From Flavobacteriales bacterium (GTDB lineage Bacteria; Bacteroidota; Bacteroidia; Flavobacteriales_D; Crocinitomicaceae), in contig CANMTO010000003.1 of NCBI GenBank assembly GCA_947500755.1, forward strand, positions 1-64,000: 64,000 nucleotides of DNA, given 5' to 3'. Below are positions 27,169 to 36,651 of the stretch, one piece after another; positions within the stretch are counted from its first letter, which is position 1; the number at the start of each line of letters is the position of its first letter. Both the position numbers and the translations under genes were made by a program. Below the pieces are notes generated by a model. The model had not been told where the DNA came from. It was given only the letters and a program-made list of their open reading frames with translations, and ran no database searches.

Positions 27169-28203
27169 ATGAAACTACTACTACTCTTACCTATCGCATT
27201 TGTGAGCCCATTGTTGTGGGGACAAATCAGTTTAGACCAAACAGACATGCCCTCTGTTGGAGATTATATTCCTCGAAAAAGCGATACCATGACGGTATTG
27301 CCTGGCCCTGGCGGAAGCGGTCCCAACCAGGTTTGGAACTTTACCACCTTGAGTAATTACGTGATTACGGAAAATACAACGGTAGTGTCGGTAGCCTCTA
27401 CGCCGAATGGAAATCAATTTGGATCTTCAAATATGGCCATGACCAATGACAACGCGAGTTACTTGTATTTCAATAAAAATGCGCAAAGCTTTAGCACACA
27501 AGGGTTCTCTGGGGATTTATTAGGTACGGGCGTAATTAATGCGGTGTTCAATCCGGATTTAACCTTGCATCAATTTCCTCGAACCTTTGGGTCTAGTTTC
27601 AGCGATACCTACGTCATTGATATTATTGTTCCCGGTGCAGCCATCAATCCCTTGGTGAGTCAGATACGTTTCAAGCGATCTTCGATGGTTCACGACACCA
27701 CCGATGCGTGGGGGAAAATAACCACACCGCACGGCACTTACGATGTGTTGCGCATTCACACCACGGAAACGTTCACCGATTCAATCTGGGCTCAACCCAT
27801 CTTTCCACCTACCTGGAGTTTGGTGAGCACGAATTCGGACCTAACCAACAGTTATTCTTGGGTAGGTAAAGGCGGTAAATTAGCCATTGCGGAGATGAGT
27901 TTTGACACCTTAGGTTTACCCAAAATCTTTAAGTGGACGGAACTTCCTGGGATTGGGGTAGGACTGGAAGAATCCAGTGTTGACATCCTTGAAATTTACC
28001 CGAATCCATGTGAAACTGTATTAACCATGCGTACGCAAGAAAAAAAGGTTGGTAGTGAATTTAGCATCATGAATGCCTTGGGTAAGATAGTTTCCACGGG
28101 AGTAATCACAGAAGTAAATCAATCCATAAACATAGCGCATCTGGCCCCAGGTAGCTATGCACTTTGTGTTGGAGAAAACCATCAGCGTTTCATCAAGCTA
28201 TAA
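27169..28203 (+). CDS. Secreted protein with T9SS type A sorting domain
   Basis: A 344-residue exported protein: signal peptide (MKLLLLLPIAFVSPLLWG), a beta-rich region of unknown fold, and a C-terminal type A sorting domain starting at about residue 272 with LEIYPNPCETVL and ending SYALCVGENHQRFIKL. The tail directs export through the type IX system and removal at the cell surface. Function of the main domain unknown. It starts 16 nt after the heme A synthase gene. Confidence 0.85.
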   Translation: MKLLLLLPIAFVSPLLWGQISLDQTDMPSVGDYIPRKSDTMTVLPGPGGSGPNQVWNFTTLSNYVITENTTVVSVASTPNGNQFGSSNMAMTNDNASYLYFNKNAQSFSTQGFSGDLLGTGVINAVFNPDLTLHQFPRTFGSSFSDTYVIDIIVPGAAINPLVSQIRFKRSSMVHDTTDAWGKITTPHGTYDVLRIHTTETFTDSIWAQPIFPPTWSLVSTNSDLTNSYSWVGKGGKLAIAEMSFDTLGLPKIFKWTELPGIGVGLEESSVDILEIYPNPCETVLTMRTQEKKVGSEFSIMNALGKIVSTGVITEVNQSINIAHLAPGSYALCVGENHQRFIKL

Positions 28204-28301
28204 ACACTTAGGTGAATATTCATAATTATTGATAAATTCCTTTTACTTTAGCGGTAGGAATGAATGTCATTTCGAGAATAATTTGTTTTAAATATTCATT
28301 T

Positions 28302-29681
28302 ATGAGAACAATCACCCTACTTTCTACGATTTTGGTCTCTTTCTGTTTTTTTTCTCAAACAATAAGCCAAGAAGAGCAGAAATTATATGAGAAAATAATG
28401 GAGTATAGAGCTAGCAAAGGATTAGGATTAATCCCCCTTTCTGGTTCACTTACAATTGTCGCGCAAACGCATGTCAAAGATTTGAAAATCAATAATCCAA
28501 CTAATAATTTATGCAACATGCATAGCTGGTCGAGTAATGGATCTTGGAGCTCATGTTGTTACACATCTGATCATAAACAAGCCTCGTGTATGTGGAATAA
28601 GCCAAAGGAATTGACTTCATACTTAGGCTCTGGTTATGAAATAGCCTTTGGATCATCGAATGCAAAAATAACCGCAGAAGACGCTTTGAATGGATGGAAA
28701 AATAGTTAAGGGCATAATGCTGTAATAATTAATCAAGGAATTTGGGCCAATAATATATGGAAAGCGATTGGAATAGGAATTACAGACGGCTATGCAGTCG
28801 TATGGTTTGGAGAAGATCTTGATTACGCAGAGACCCCAATATTAGTTCAAAATACAATTGAAAATAAAGTTGTTAGTTCTAATTCAAAATGCGCGGGTAG
28901 CACTTCCAATTCAACTACAACAACGAATACATATAACACACAAAGTGAGCTCTCAGAATTAAAAAGCAAGGTAAGTCTCCTTAATTCTGAAGTAGCGAAA
29001 AAGGAAGGAACCATCGCGAAATTAAACCGAGAAGTTGCTACATTAAGCAGTGAAAAGTATCAATTAGATGCTGCAAAAACCAACTTAACGTATTCTGTCA
29101 ACTCTTTACAACAGCAATACATACAAAAAGACGCACAGTACAATACACTAAAAAATGAATTCAATGAATTGTCAGACCGCAGAACTTCTGTCAAGAAAAG
29201 TAAATACAACGCGGATGAATTTCATGTGCTCACGTTTAAAATAGGCTTAAATACCTTTTATCCAAGCATCAACCCAATCAGTCTGGGTAAATTCAATGCC
29301 TCCTTACTAAGTTATGGCGCTGAAACAATGCTAGGGTTTAATTTTGGAGATTCATACCGAAGGAATTCCATCGGAATCACCTTGCGAGCCAACCAAACCA
29401 ATCGATTTTTAACACAAGCATTTGATTCCAGCGCTTCAAACCCTATTCAGTATTATGATGCCGAACTTACTACCCTTATTCGGGAATGGCTATCCATTGG
29501 AGTTGGCGCAACAGTAATTTCGGCCTATGGAGCAACAAGCCATCAAATTACACCCTCCGCCAGCCTTGGCTTGTGCCTGGGTCCTAAAAACTGGAAAATT
29601 CAACTTACCCAACAAGCTGGGCTTAACTCAGATAAAAAAATTATCGGTCGAGCATCTGTGGGCATTGCGCTTCGGTTATAA
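28302..29681 (+). pseudogene. CAP-domain / coiled-coil / barrel-like protein, broken by one in-frame stop
   Basis: One reading frame runs from ATG 28302 to 29681 except for a single TAA at 28707-28709. Upstream: signal peptide (MRTITLLSTILVSFCFF) and the first two thirds of a CAP/SCP domain ending GWKNS. Downstream the same frame resumes exactly with GHNAVIINQGIW, which completes the conserved W-x-N-S-x-G-H-x-x-x-I motif. Then come GYAVVWFGEDLDY, a coiled coil (about 28950-29160) and a beta-rich C-terminal domain from NADEFHVLTFKIG. No frame change is needed. It is either a recent nonsense mutation (for example AAA to TAA), a sequencing error, or two separate products. Confidence 0.8.
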
Positions 29682-29722
29682 ATAAGATCTTTTGGGATGC
29701 AACCCTGCTTAAACTAAATAAG

Positions 29723-29730
29723 TAATTTTG
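29723..29730 (+). promoter_or_regulatory. Bacteroidota -7 promoter element for the bestrophin gene
   Basis: TAATTTTG matches TAnnTTTG and ends 4 nt before the ATG at 29735, implying a leaderless or nearly leaderless mRNA. Confidence 0.55.
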
Positions 29731-29734
29731 TATC

Positions 29735-30592
29735 ATGATTAAATATAACCCCAAAAGTTGGTTGACCATAATATTTTCGTTTCACAAAAGTGACACCGTT
29801 CGAATCTTGTGGAAGGAGCTGATATACATTGCGGTACTAACAGCCATAATCACTGCGCTAGAACTGCATTTTTACCCTACCTCATCGGTTCTAAAGAATT
29901 TAACTTCGGTCTATTCCTTATTGGGATTTGTAATTTCTTTACTGCTGGTATTTCGAACGAATACGGCCTATGATCGCTGGTGGGAAGGACGAAAACTTTG
30001 GGGATCCGTGGTGAATGATTCGCGTAATCTATCCAGTTTGCTGTCCTCGCTTGATTTAAACGCCTCGGAGCGAACCTATTATACGGAATTAATCATCGCT
30101 TTTTCTAAAAGCATGAAGGAACATTTAAGACGGAATAAGCTAGATCTCCCCTTTCCGCTCGATGAATCAGCCTCCGCGAGGAATCAACCGTTATGGATCG
30201 CACATGAGCTGCGTAAAGCCTTGCATGAGTTGCGGGCCACGGATCGCATTGACTCCATTCAATGGCAACAACTCAGTCGACATTTGGATCAATTGATTGA
30301 TAGCTTAGGAGCCTGTGAACGGATTCTGAATACTCCTATTCCCTTTTCTTACAGTTTATTTTTCAAGAAATTCATTTTTATTTATGTGGTCACGATGCCC
30401 CTTGCCTTCGTGGAGTTATTCGAATATTGGTCTGTCTTGATATCAACCTTTGTATTTTATGCCCTTGTCTCTATGGAAATTCTTGCCGAGGAAATAGAAG
30501 ATCCTTTCGGAATGGATGATAATGATCTACCCCTTGATGATATTTGTGAACGAATCGAAGAAGGGACCAAACAGATGTTAACAAGGTCTTAA
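29735..30592 (+). CDS. Bestrophin-family ion channel
   Basis: A 285-residue membrane protein of the bestrophin/UPF0187 family, pentameric ion channels. The family core VFRTNTAYDRWWEGRKLWG is at about residues 72-90, after two N-terminal helices, and SVLISTFVFYALVSMEILAEE followed by DPFGMDDNDLPLD is the C-terminal signature. Ion selectivity cannot be told. Monocistronic by position. Confidence 0.92.
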   Translation: MIKYNPKSWLTIIFSFHKSDTVRILWKELIYIAVLTAIITALELHFYPTSSVLKNLTSVYSLLGFVISLLLVFRTNTAYDRWWEGRKLWGSVVNDSRNLSSLLSSLDLNASERTYYTELIIAFSKSMKEHLRRNKLDLPFPLDESASARNQPLWIAHELRKALHELRATDRIDSIQWQQLSRHLDQLIDSLGACERILNTPIPFSYSLFFKKFIFIYVVTMPLAFVELFEYWSVLISTFVFYALVSMEILAEEIEDPFGMDDNDLPLDDICERIEEGTKQMLTRS

Positions 30593-30639
30593 CCAACATT
30601 ACAAATCAAACTTTTCCTGATAACAAAAAAGCGTTGTAA

Positions 30640-31446
30640 ATGAATAAAATTGCCATACTTACATTCATACTTGGTTCTATACCTCTCGTATTCGGTCAAG
30701 TATTAAACATAGACCGTAAAAATGGGGATGACACCGTATTTCACAGGAATATAATTAGCTTGAATTTTGGGTTTAGTTTGGACAAGCAAAAACGTAACTT
30801 GATTGAATTTTCAAGCCAACTGGAAAACGACTTTTTTTTCAAGAAAAACAGCTTGGTTTGGATTACCCTAGCACAAACAGATGCGGCGTTCAATGGTGGG
30901 ACAATTCTTGAAAACAATGGGTATATGCAAATGCGGTTAAGAGATAATGATAAGCGCAGGGTTTACCCAGACTTTTACATGCAATATCAATGGAATGGCG
31001 TATGGGGGCTTCAGAACCGTGGACTGGCAGGATGTAATGCAAGATTTAAATTTTGGGAAGACAAAACCGATGATTTATATGCCGGAATTGGCGTGTTTTA
31101 TGAATACGAAAAATGGAATCCAACCTTAACTGCTTTTGCATTTTCAGAAGATACCTTAACCGTGGTTTACAGAGCCATTCCAAGATTAAACTTGACCGCA
31201 AAAACTGCATTTAAATTAAAAGACGGTATAGATTTTAGTGGGAGTACATTTGTTCAATTCCCAATGAATGACCAATTTTCCAATTTCTTTAACCCCCGCT
31301 GGTTTATAGACGCTAATGTATATTTCACCATAACAAAACACTTATCCATTCGGGTGCATTATGATCATAATTTTGATGCTTACCGACCGCTTCCCATTGA
31401 ACAATTATACTATAACTTCAATATGGGATTTCAGCTAAAATGGTAG
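30640..31446 (+). CDS. Outer-membrane beta-barrel-like protein
   Basis: A 268-residue exported protein with a signal peptide (MNKIAILTFILGSIPLVFG) and alternating hydrophobic strands ending in YYNFNMGFQLKW, a terminal aromatic-rich strand typical of outer-membrane barrels. The YPDFYMQYQWNGVWGLQNRG segment resembles DUF481-like proteins, but the assignment is weak. No motif for a transported substrate. Confidence 0.6.
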   Translation: MNKIAILTFILGSIPLVFGQVLNIDRKNGDDTVFHRNIISLNFGFSLDKQKRNLIEFSSQLENDFFFKKNSLVWITLAQTDAAFNGGTILENNGYMQMRLRDNDKRRVYPDFYMQYQWNGVWGLQNRGLAGCNARFKFWEDKTDDLYAGIGVFYEYEKWNPTLTAFAFSEDTLTVVYRAIPRLNLTAKTAFKLKDGIDFSGSTFVQFPMNDQFSNFFNPRWFIDANVYFTITKHLSIRVHYDHNFDAYRPLPIEQLYYNFNMGFQLKW

Positions 31447-31523
31447 GTAAACGTTACATAGGCAAATAACATAATGTTTTCCCTAACTTTAACATTCGTT
31501 TTACCCTAACAACATTTCACCGT

Positions 31524-31697
31524 ATGTTACACGTTGCACTAATTGTTGCTGTAGTCGTTTTTTTACTATACTTTTTGGGCGGAGGTAGTTTAGAAGATTC
31601 CCTTCGCAAAGGGTTAGGCTGTGGCGTGAATGTCATAATCTTTCTAGTCTTACTTGCCGTAGTAGGGGTTTTGTTGCTGTTATTTGCTGTAAGTTAA
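31524..31697 (+). CDS. Small two-helix membrane protein
   Basis: A 57-residue ORF: a first hydrophobic helix (LHVALIVAVVVFLLYFLGGG), a short charged loop LEDSLRKGLGCG, and a second helix (NVIIFLVLLAVVGVLLLLFA). It starts 78 nt after the barrel gene and ends 6 nt before aat, consistent with an operon with aat. Not recognised; the coherent amphipathic layout supports a real gene. Confidence 0.55.
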   Translation: MLHVALIVAVVVFLLYFLGGGSLEDSLRKGLGCGVNVIIFLVLLAVVGVLLLLFAVS

Positions 31698-31703
31698 TAT
31701 TGG

Positions 31704-32315
31704 ATGTCATCGAATAAAACTCCGCTAACATGGGAGCAACTTTACAACAATTACCTTGAAGGTTATTTTCCGATGGCCGATGAATCGGGTGAAATTACTT
31801 GGCATTCGCCAGTGTTCAGGGCTGTGTTTTCTATAACTAATTATAAGCCTAAGAAATCGCTGAGGGCTTGTTTAAAACCCGAAGTTTTTCATTGGTCAAT
31901 TAACCACGCATTTGAAGACGTTATTCGTTCATGTGCGCAGCCAAGAAGCGAACATGATGGAACTTGGATAACTGACGAATTAATTAATGCCTATCTTGAA
32001 CTTCATCGCCAAGGTTTTGCGCACTCCATAGAGGTCTACCAGGGCAATGTACTTGTTGGCGGACTATACGGCGTTCAAATTGGCAGCGCGTTTTTTGGAG
32101 AATCTATGTTTTCTATGGTTCCAAACGCCTCAAAAGTTGCATTTCATCACTTGATGCAACTCTTGAAGGAAAACAACTATATGCTGATGGATTCACAATA
32201 CCTTAATGACCATACAGAAATGTTGGGTGCCGTAGAGATCCCTGATTTTGTTTTTACTGCCTTGTTAAAGCAAGCTCGAACTGTACCAAATAAATTTAGC
32301 CACTCAAGGGAATAA
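31704..32315 (+). CDS. aat: Leucyl/phenylalanyl-tRNA--protein transferase
   Basis: A 203-residue N-end-rule enzyme that adds Leu or Phe to proteins starting with Arg or Lys, marking them for ClpAP. GYFPMADESGEITWHSP at the N-terminus, DGTWITDELINAYLELHRQG and GGLYGVQIGSAFFGESMFS are the family's main signatures. Length is typical of the short bacterial form. It follows a small membrane protein by 6 nt. Confidence 0.95.
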   Translation: MSSNKTPLTWEQLYNNYLEGYFPMADESGEITWHSPVFRAVFSITNYKPKKSLRACLKPEVFHWSINHAFEDVIRSCAQPRSEHDGTWITDELINAYLELHRQGFAHSIEVYQGNVLVGGLYGVQIGSAFFGESMFSMVPNASKVAFHHLMQLLKENNYMLMDSQYLNDHTEMLGAVEIPDFVFTALLKQARTVPNKFSHSRE

Positions 32316-32376
32316 AAGTCAGTAGATGCCTCCCATAGTTTTTCAAACTCCGGACTAAACGCTATTTGGTATTCCC

Positions 32377-33267
32377 TCATCTTAAATCAACACTTGTATT
32401 TTTACTTAGCACTAATTCCACCCTTCTATTTAAACTTTTGTTGACTTCCGTATCATTCTTTGCAAGGGGTTGTGTATCACCCTTACCCTCATAACTGAGC
32501 CTATTGTTAGAAATCCCATGTTGGATTAAGTAATCACAAATTGCTTTTGCACGACCTTCGCTGAGTGCCTTATTATACGCTTTACTTCCCTCCGCACTTG
32601 AATGTCCAATAAAATGAGCATTCAGGGAAGGGTTATACCTTAAGTAATTTACAAGCGCATTTAATGCAGCGGTAGATTTAGGTAATATGGTGGTTTTATC
32701 GAAAGCAAAGTAGATTTTATCAAGTAAATCCTTAAGTTGACAAGGGTCTTCAAGGTCTTCATCGCCGTAATACGGGAACAAATTCTCCTTTTCAGGAAAC
32801 AAAAATAATTTAGCCGTATCATTGATTATTCTTCCAACATACTGCTCCGCATCCACCGTGTTTTGCCTATTCGTTCTAAAATTCAACACGAAGGTACTGT
32901 CCTCCATCCATTGGAGATTATTGACTTTAATTTCATACCCCCACGTTGCTTTGCGCAAGATAAACTCAATCTGTTTGCGCGTGTAGCATGGTGGAATAAT
33001 CACAAATTGCAGCATTTTATCGAAATCTCCAACCAAATAATAGCCGCGAATTATACGAGCCACATCAGCGCCCACAGGAGACATCACTGGATTTCTCCAT
33101 GATGCTTTTGGGAATGTTGAAGCCAGCGTATCCGTTTTTTGATTTGAATTTGCTATATTATTAGGTTTTTGTTGATTCGTAACGGAAGGAGTACGATCAC
33201 ACGAATAAGACACGTATAATCCAAGAACTACTGAAATTGTATAAATAAAATTGTGCAATTTCGGCAT
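32377..33267 (-). CDS. OmpA-family lipoprotein
   Basis: A 296-residue protein. The start at 33267 gives a lipoprotein signal (MPKLHNFIYTISVVLGLYVS ending at lipobox YSC, Cys about residue 22); an upstream in-frame extension adds an unlikely second hydrophobic stretch. The C-terminal about 110 residues are an OmpA peptidoglycan-binding domain (HFIGHSSAEGSKAYNKALSE, GRAKAICDYL, SLNRRVELVL). The middle is unknown. It would tether the outer membrane to peptidoglycan. Convergent with aat. Confidence 0.85.
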   Translation of the reverse strand: MPKLHNFIYTISVVLGLYVSYSCDRTPSVTNQQKPNNIANSNQKTDTLASTFPKASWRNPVMSPVGADVARIIRGYYLVGDFDKMLQFVIIPPCYTRKQIEFILRKATWGYEIKVNNLQWMEDSTFVLNFRTNRQNTVDAEQYVGRIINDTAKLFLFPEKENLFPYYGDEDLEDPCQLKDLLDKIYFAFDKTTILPKSTAALNALVNYLRYNPSLNAHFIGHSSAEGSKAYNKALSEGRAKAICDYLIQHGISNNRLSYEGKGDTQPLAKNDTEVNKSLNRRVELVLSKNTSVDLR

Positions 33268-33410
33268 AAAGTAAGTAAGGTTGAGTTTAATCAAAATTAG
33301 CAAAAACAGAGAAACAAAGATCACATATCTAAACCGATTAAATAAAATGAGTGGATTAGTAATCGTATTAAATACCATTTTGATAGCAACAGAAAAAACT
33401 CAAATAAAAT

Positions 33411-33554
33411 TCAACAGAATCTAAGCACCCAAAAGATCCATTAACGCTTGAAGAAAAAATCGATCACATGAACGAGCAATTAAAGAGGCTAACGGAGCAA
33501 TTAAATCAATCAAAGAACCCCTACGCTTCTTCGTTCGAATTCGAATCGATGTAA
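33411..33554 (+). other. Short coiled-coil coding fragment in an otherwise gene-free stretch (33268-33766)
   Basis: An open stretch of about 47 codons with no good start; the only ATG (33468) would give 28 residues. It reads EEKIDHMNEQLKRLTEQLN followed by a short tail. It looks like a truncated remnant of a coiled-coil protein rather than an intact gene. The rest of the interval holds the promoter region of the next gene and nothing else I can support. Confidence 0.3.
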
Positions 33555-33708
33555 CGAAAGGTTTTATCCGTGTGAATATGTAATTTGATTTTTTTCAATC
33601 CAAGCCTCCACATACAACTATCAAAAACAACAGTAGCGTCATTGAGCATTATGTTTTTGATAAGTATACATTTTCATGAGAAAAATTCAGATTTGTATAA
33701 ATTCTATT

Positions 33709-33728
33709 GTTACTTTGCTAAAAAACAA
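33709..33728 (+). promoter_or_regulatory. 20-bp upstream element shared with 42364-42383
   Basis: The sequence GTTACTTTGCTAAAAAACAA lies 39 nt before the ATG of the secreted protein gene at 33767. An 18/20 match (GTTACCTTACTAAAAAACAA) lies 50 nt before the lipoprotein gene at 42433. It may be a shared promoter or operator; function is inference. Confidence 0.35.
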
Positions 33729-33766
33729 CGCACTTTAATTAAATTCACACTTAAATTAGATCACAA

Positions 33767-34141
33767 ATGAATACGCTTTACCTCCTTTCTTTTTTAGTTA
33801 CTAGTTTTCTTCCGCCGGCACACAAAAGCCTCTGTAGTATTGATCCGCAAAAAGCATATTCACAGAATATCTTAGGCAAAAATGTTGGGTATTATGTGAA
33901 CATCAAAAACAATGCAACACGCGAAGTGGATGGCATTAAGTGGACTGCTTATTTTTATAATAATTTTGACGACCTGAAAGGAACTAAATTAGGATCTTGG
34001 GAATCAGGAAATTTTATAAGTCCTGTAGCCACTGGAGAATCTATCACCGACCTTGAAGGGGCTTGGGTAGATGGTGCCACGAAGGTTTATATTAAAATTA
34101 CACGGGTTCATTTTACGGATGGAACCACATGTGGAAAGTAA
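33767..34141 (+). CDS. Small secreted protein of unknown function
   Basis: A 124-residue protein with a hydrophobic N-terminal export signal (NTLYLLSFLVTSFLP) and a predicted immunoglobulin-like beta domain (YYVNIKNNATREVDGIKWTA, then VYIKITRVHFTDG). Two cysteines, near residue 23 and at the penultimate region TTCGK, could pair. It converges on the zincin-like gene with a 6-nt gap. No family recognised. Confidence 0.65.
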   Translation: MNTLYLLSFLVTSFLPPAHKSLCSIDPQKAYSQNILGKNVGYYVNIKNNATREVDGIKWTAYFYNNFDDLKGTKLGSWESGNFISPVATGESITDLEGAWVDGATKVYIKITRVHFTDGTTCGK

Positions 34142-34147
34142 TAAACG

Positions 34148-35251
34148 TTATCCACAACAATATTCCTCCAAATAATCCAACAACAGCATATCGTCCAAAT
34201 GACCAATAAACGTTAGGTCGTCATGCAAATGATCTTGAGCGGACAAAAAATAAGATAGCATATAAGGCTTTAGTTCGTTATCCATTAACTCCCATATATT
34301 TGCTATGCGGTGATGAACCATATAATGTAAATCATGACTGTAGCGTTCTGGATGCAATGGCTCTAGATTATTTTCATGAAGTAACGGTACAATATTCAAC
34401 TGCTTAAAATAAGCCATTAGGTGAATTTTAGGTTCAGTTTTTAAAGAACCATTTTCCAAAAACCATGGGATGCTGTAGTTGGAATAATGGGTTAATATAC
34501 GGTATGAATGGTTAGGCATTAGACGTTTAAAAAACAACCAAATCCAATGTGAAAGATCCATTTTCATTAAATCAAGTAAATGTTCCGAGGCGTTTTTCCC
34601 TTTCCGTTCTTCAAAAAAGAGCGCATTGAATATATACGCGCCATATTCGTACACTCTTGAAAAAACCTCCTCTAAATCGACACGTTCAACTTGATTTTGT
34701 TCCATAGCGTTTAACATCCATGCTACATCACTGGCAAGCATTTTATTTAATTCTACGTCCGTTTTTTCGCTATCCGAACCTAGAAATAAGGCCTCTCCAT
34801 ACAAAGCAATCCCTTCGTCTCGTAATAAGGTAAAAAAATACATGAGCGCCCAAAAAAAGTCAGTTTTTTCCGCAACAAGAAGCAACCGAACCGATTGGTA
34901 ATTCGTAAGGTATTTTCTGTGTGAATCTTCAATGGTAAGAATATCTAACCCATGAATAATCTCATGCAGAATAGTTCGATTCACAACCGATAATTGACGA
35001 TTATTTCTTGGCGCAAATCCTTCCAACCAAAAGGAATTAAAAGCAATATGGAATTTATGTTTTGAAGATTTTTCAATAAGAAACTTCGCCATCCAATCGT
35101 GATTATCTGCATCGTGCTCCACCGATAAATTAATTTTGATTGGATAAGAAATATAAAAAAGCTCAACGTTTTTGTTGAACAACTCACGAATTGATTTTCT
35201 CTGAACGGGTATTATATCCCTACATGATTTATCAAAGGTTATCGTGATCAT
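34148..35251 (-). CDS. Putative HExxH zincin-like metalloprotease
   Basis: A 367-residue cytoplasmic-looking protein without signal peptide. HEIIH at 96-100 is preceded by a hydrophobic helix start (RTIL), and LRDEGIALYGEA at about 143-154 supplies a candidate third zinc ligand (Glu of DEGIA) at the spacing seen in zincins. No close family was recognised; the remainder is helical and rich in aromatic residues. Proteolytic activity is inference from the two motifs. Neighbours are accessory genes of unknown role. Confidence 0.65.
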   Translation of the reverse strand: MITITFDKSCRDIIPVQRKSIRELFNKNVELFYISYPIKINLSVEHDADNHDWMAKFLIEKSSKHKFHIAFNSFWLEGFAPRNNRQLSVVNRTILHEIIHGLDILTIEDSHRKYLTNYQSVRLLLVAEKTDFFWALMYFFTLLRDEGIALYGEALFLGSDSEKTDVELNKMLASDVAWMLNAMEQNQVERVDLEEVFSRVYEYGAYIFNALFFEERKGKNASEHLLDLMKMDLSHWIWLFFKRLMPNHSYRILTHYSNYSIPWFLENGSLKTEPKIHLMAYFKQLNIVPLLHENNLEPLHPERYSHDLHYMVHHRIANIWELMDNELKPYMLSYFLSAQDHLHDDLTFIGHLDDMLLLDYLEEYCCG

Positions 35252-35376
35252 GAAGCTAATTGAATTAATGCTAAAATATAGAAAGCAACAAATTAAATGT
35301 AACTTTTTTCTATTATTGTGTTATGTAGCGATTTTTTCTTCGTAGTTGTCGCTGTGTATGAACAATAATACCCCAC

Positions 35377-35949
35377 ATGGAAAACAAAAAATTAAAAAAG
35401 AATAAGATTCTTTGGGTTGGCGATGCTGGTTTCAGTACCTATCAACATTTAAATTCAACGATAAAAGCACAATTTGATAACGAAATTCTTTTGTATGATG
35501 AAATACCTGAAGAAGTAAATGCAGCGATAAAAACTATAAAAAACAAGGAACACCCCGTTGAATATACGGAACGTGAGTTGAGACGCGCTATGGAGGCTCA
35601 TTGCAATAAAGAAACATACGATTTACTAGTTGGAAGTCCAATTGAATTATTATTCAATAGTGTTCTTTCCTATTATGCAAATCAACTTAAAAATAAAACA
35701 TATGAAAATAAAAACCACCTAAGCATAAATAAGGTTTTTGAATCCTCCAGGTATAAAAAAGCGCCCCAAGTACGCAACGAACGGGTTGTTTTTTTAACGG
35801 TGGAAGATGTATTCAAAGACCTTCAATCAGAAATGAAACAATCGATGGAAGTAAATAAGTATTTTTTTAAAGATAGCTTCGAATTAGCAATGAATCAAAA
35901 TAATACAAACCAATTTTTCTTCGATTATTTGGATGAATCAGGAAATTAA
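35377..35949 (+). CDS. Hypothetical protein upstream of the sigma factor
   Basis: A 190-residue soluble protein of unknown function. The N-terminus KNKILWVGDAGFSTYQHLNS with a following DNEILLYDEIPEE resembles a receiver- or Rossmann-like beta-alpha start, but the invariant residues of response-regulator receivers cannot be confirmed. Codon use is AT-rich. It ends 28 nt before the sigma factor gene, so both may belong to one transcript. Confidence 0.6.
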   Translation: MENKKLKKNKILWVGDAGFSTYQHLNSTIKAQFDNEILLYDEIPEEVNAAIKTIKNKEHPVEYTERELRRAMEAHCNKETYDLLVGSPIELLFNSVLSYYANQLKNKTYENKNHLSINKVFESSRYKKAPQVRNERVVFLTVEDVFKDLQSEMKQSMEVNKYFFKDSFELAMNQNNTNQFFFDYLDESGN

Positions 35950-35977
35950 TTTTTTTACCTTTTAAACTTATTTATAC

Positions 35978-36577
35978 TTGAACAGAGACCTCTTTTTTAA
36001 GGAAATTATACGAAGAAATGAAAATAGACTTCGTAGAAAAATTGCAAAAACATTTTATAACGGTGTCAACATAGATGACATCTATCAGGATCTATGTATT
36101 CATATATTGAATAAAATTAGATCAGAACAAGAGGGAACACTTCCACGATGGGAGTCTGAGGCATGGTTGCTTTCAGTAACTAGTAATTTTTGTATTGATA
36201 TCCTTCGAAAAATAAAATCGAAGAAACGAAAAGGAGTTGAAATTAAGAGCTATACGGATGATTCTTCCGAAATGGACCGTAAGACTTACCAAGGAGGATA
36301 TGCCGATTACTCGGATAACGACCCCTCAAAAACTATCAAAGAAATTGACTTAAGCGAGGGATTTCGTTCGCTTAAGGAACGAGACAGAACCCTAATCACC
36401 CTGCGTTATCTGCAAGGGAAATCAATTAAAGAAATTGATGAACTTACTGGGCTAACCAATAGTGCCGTGTATATCAAACGTGCAATTGCACAACTTCGCG
36501 CCAGCATCGATATCGATTCTTACCTCGATCAATTCGATGAATTATATCCTACGGATTTCGACGATCTGGAGGCTTAA
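35978..36577 (+). CDS. ECF-type sigma-70 family sigma factor
   Basis: A 199-residue protein with sigma region 2 (YNGVNIDDIYQDLCIHILNK, then WESEAWLLSVTSNFCIDILR) and sigma region 4 (RDRTLITLRYLQGKSIKEID then LTGLTNSAVYIKRAIAQLR). An acidic linker separates them, and the C-terminus is acidic (DELYPTDFDDLEA). The only start after the preceding in-frame stop is TTG at 35978. No anti-sigma gene with a recognisable domain is adjacent; the AAA ATPase follows after 74 bp. Confidence 0.85.
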   Translation: MNRDLFFKEIIRRNENRLRRKIAKTFYNGVNIDDIYQDLCIHILNKIRSEQEGTLPRWESEAWLLSVTSNFCIDILRKIKSKKRKGVEIKSYTDDSSEMDRKTYQGGYADYSDNDPSKTIKEIDLSEGFRSLKERDRTLITLRYLQGKSIKEIDELTGLTNSAVYIKRAIAQLRASIDIDSYLDQFDELYPTDFDDLEA

Positions 36578-36651
36578 CTTAACAACTTTATTTTTTCACC
36601 CTTTGTTATGTGATTTATTACATGACGTAGTATCTCCTGTCTTTTTTTCAA

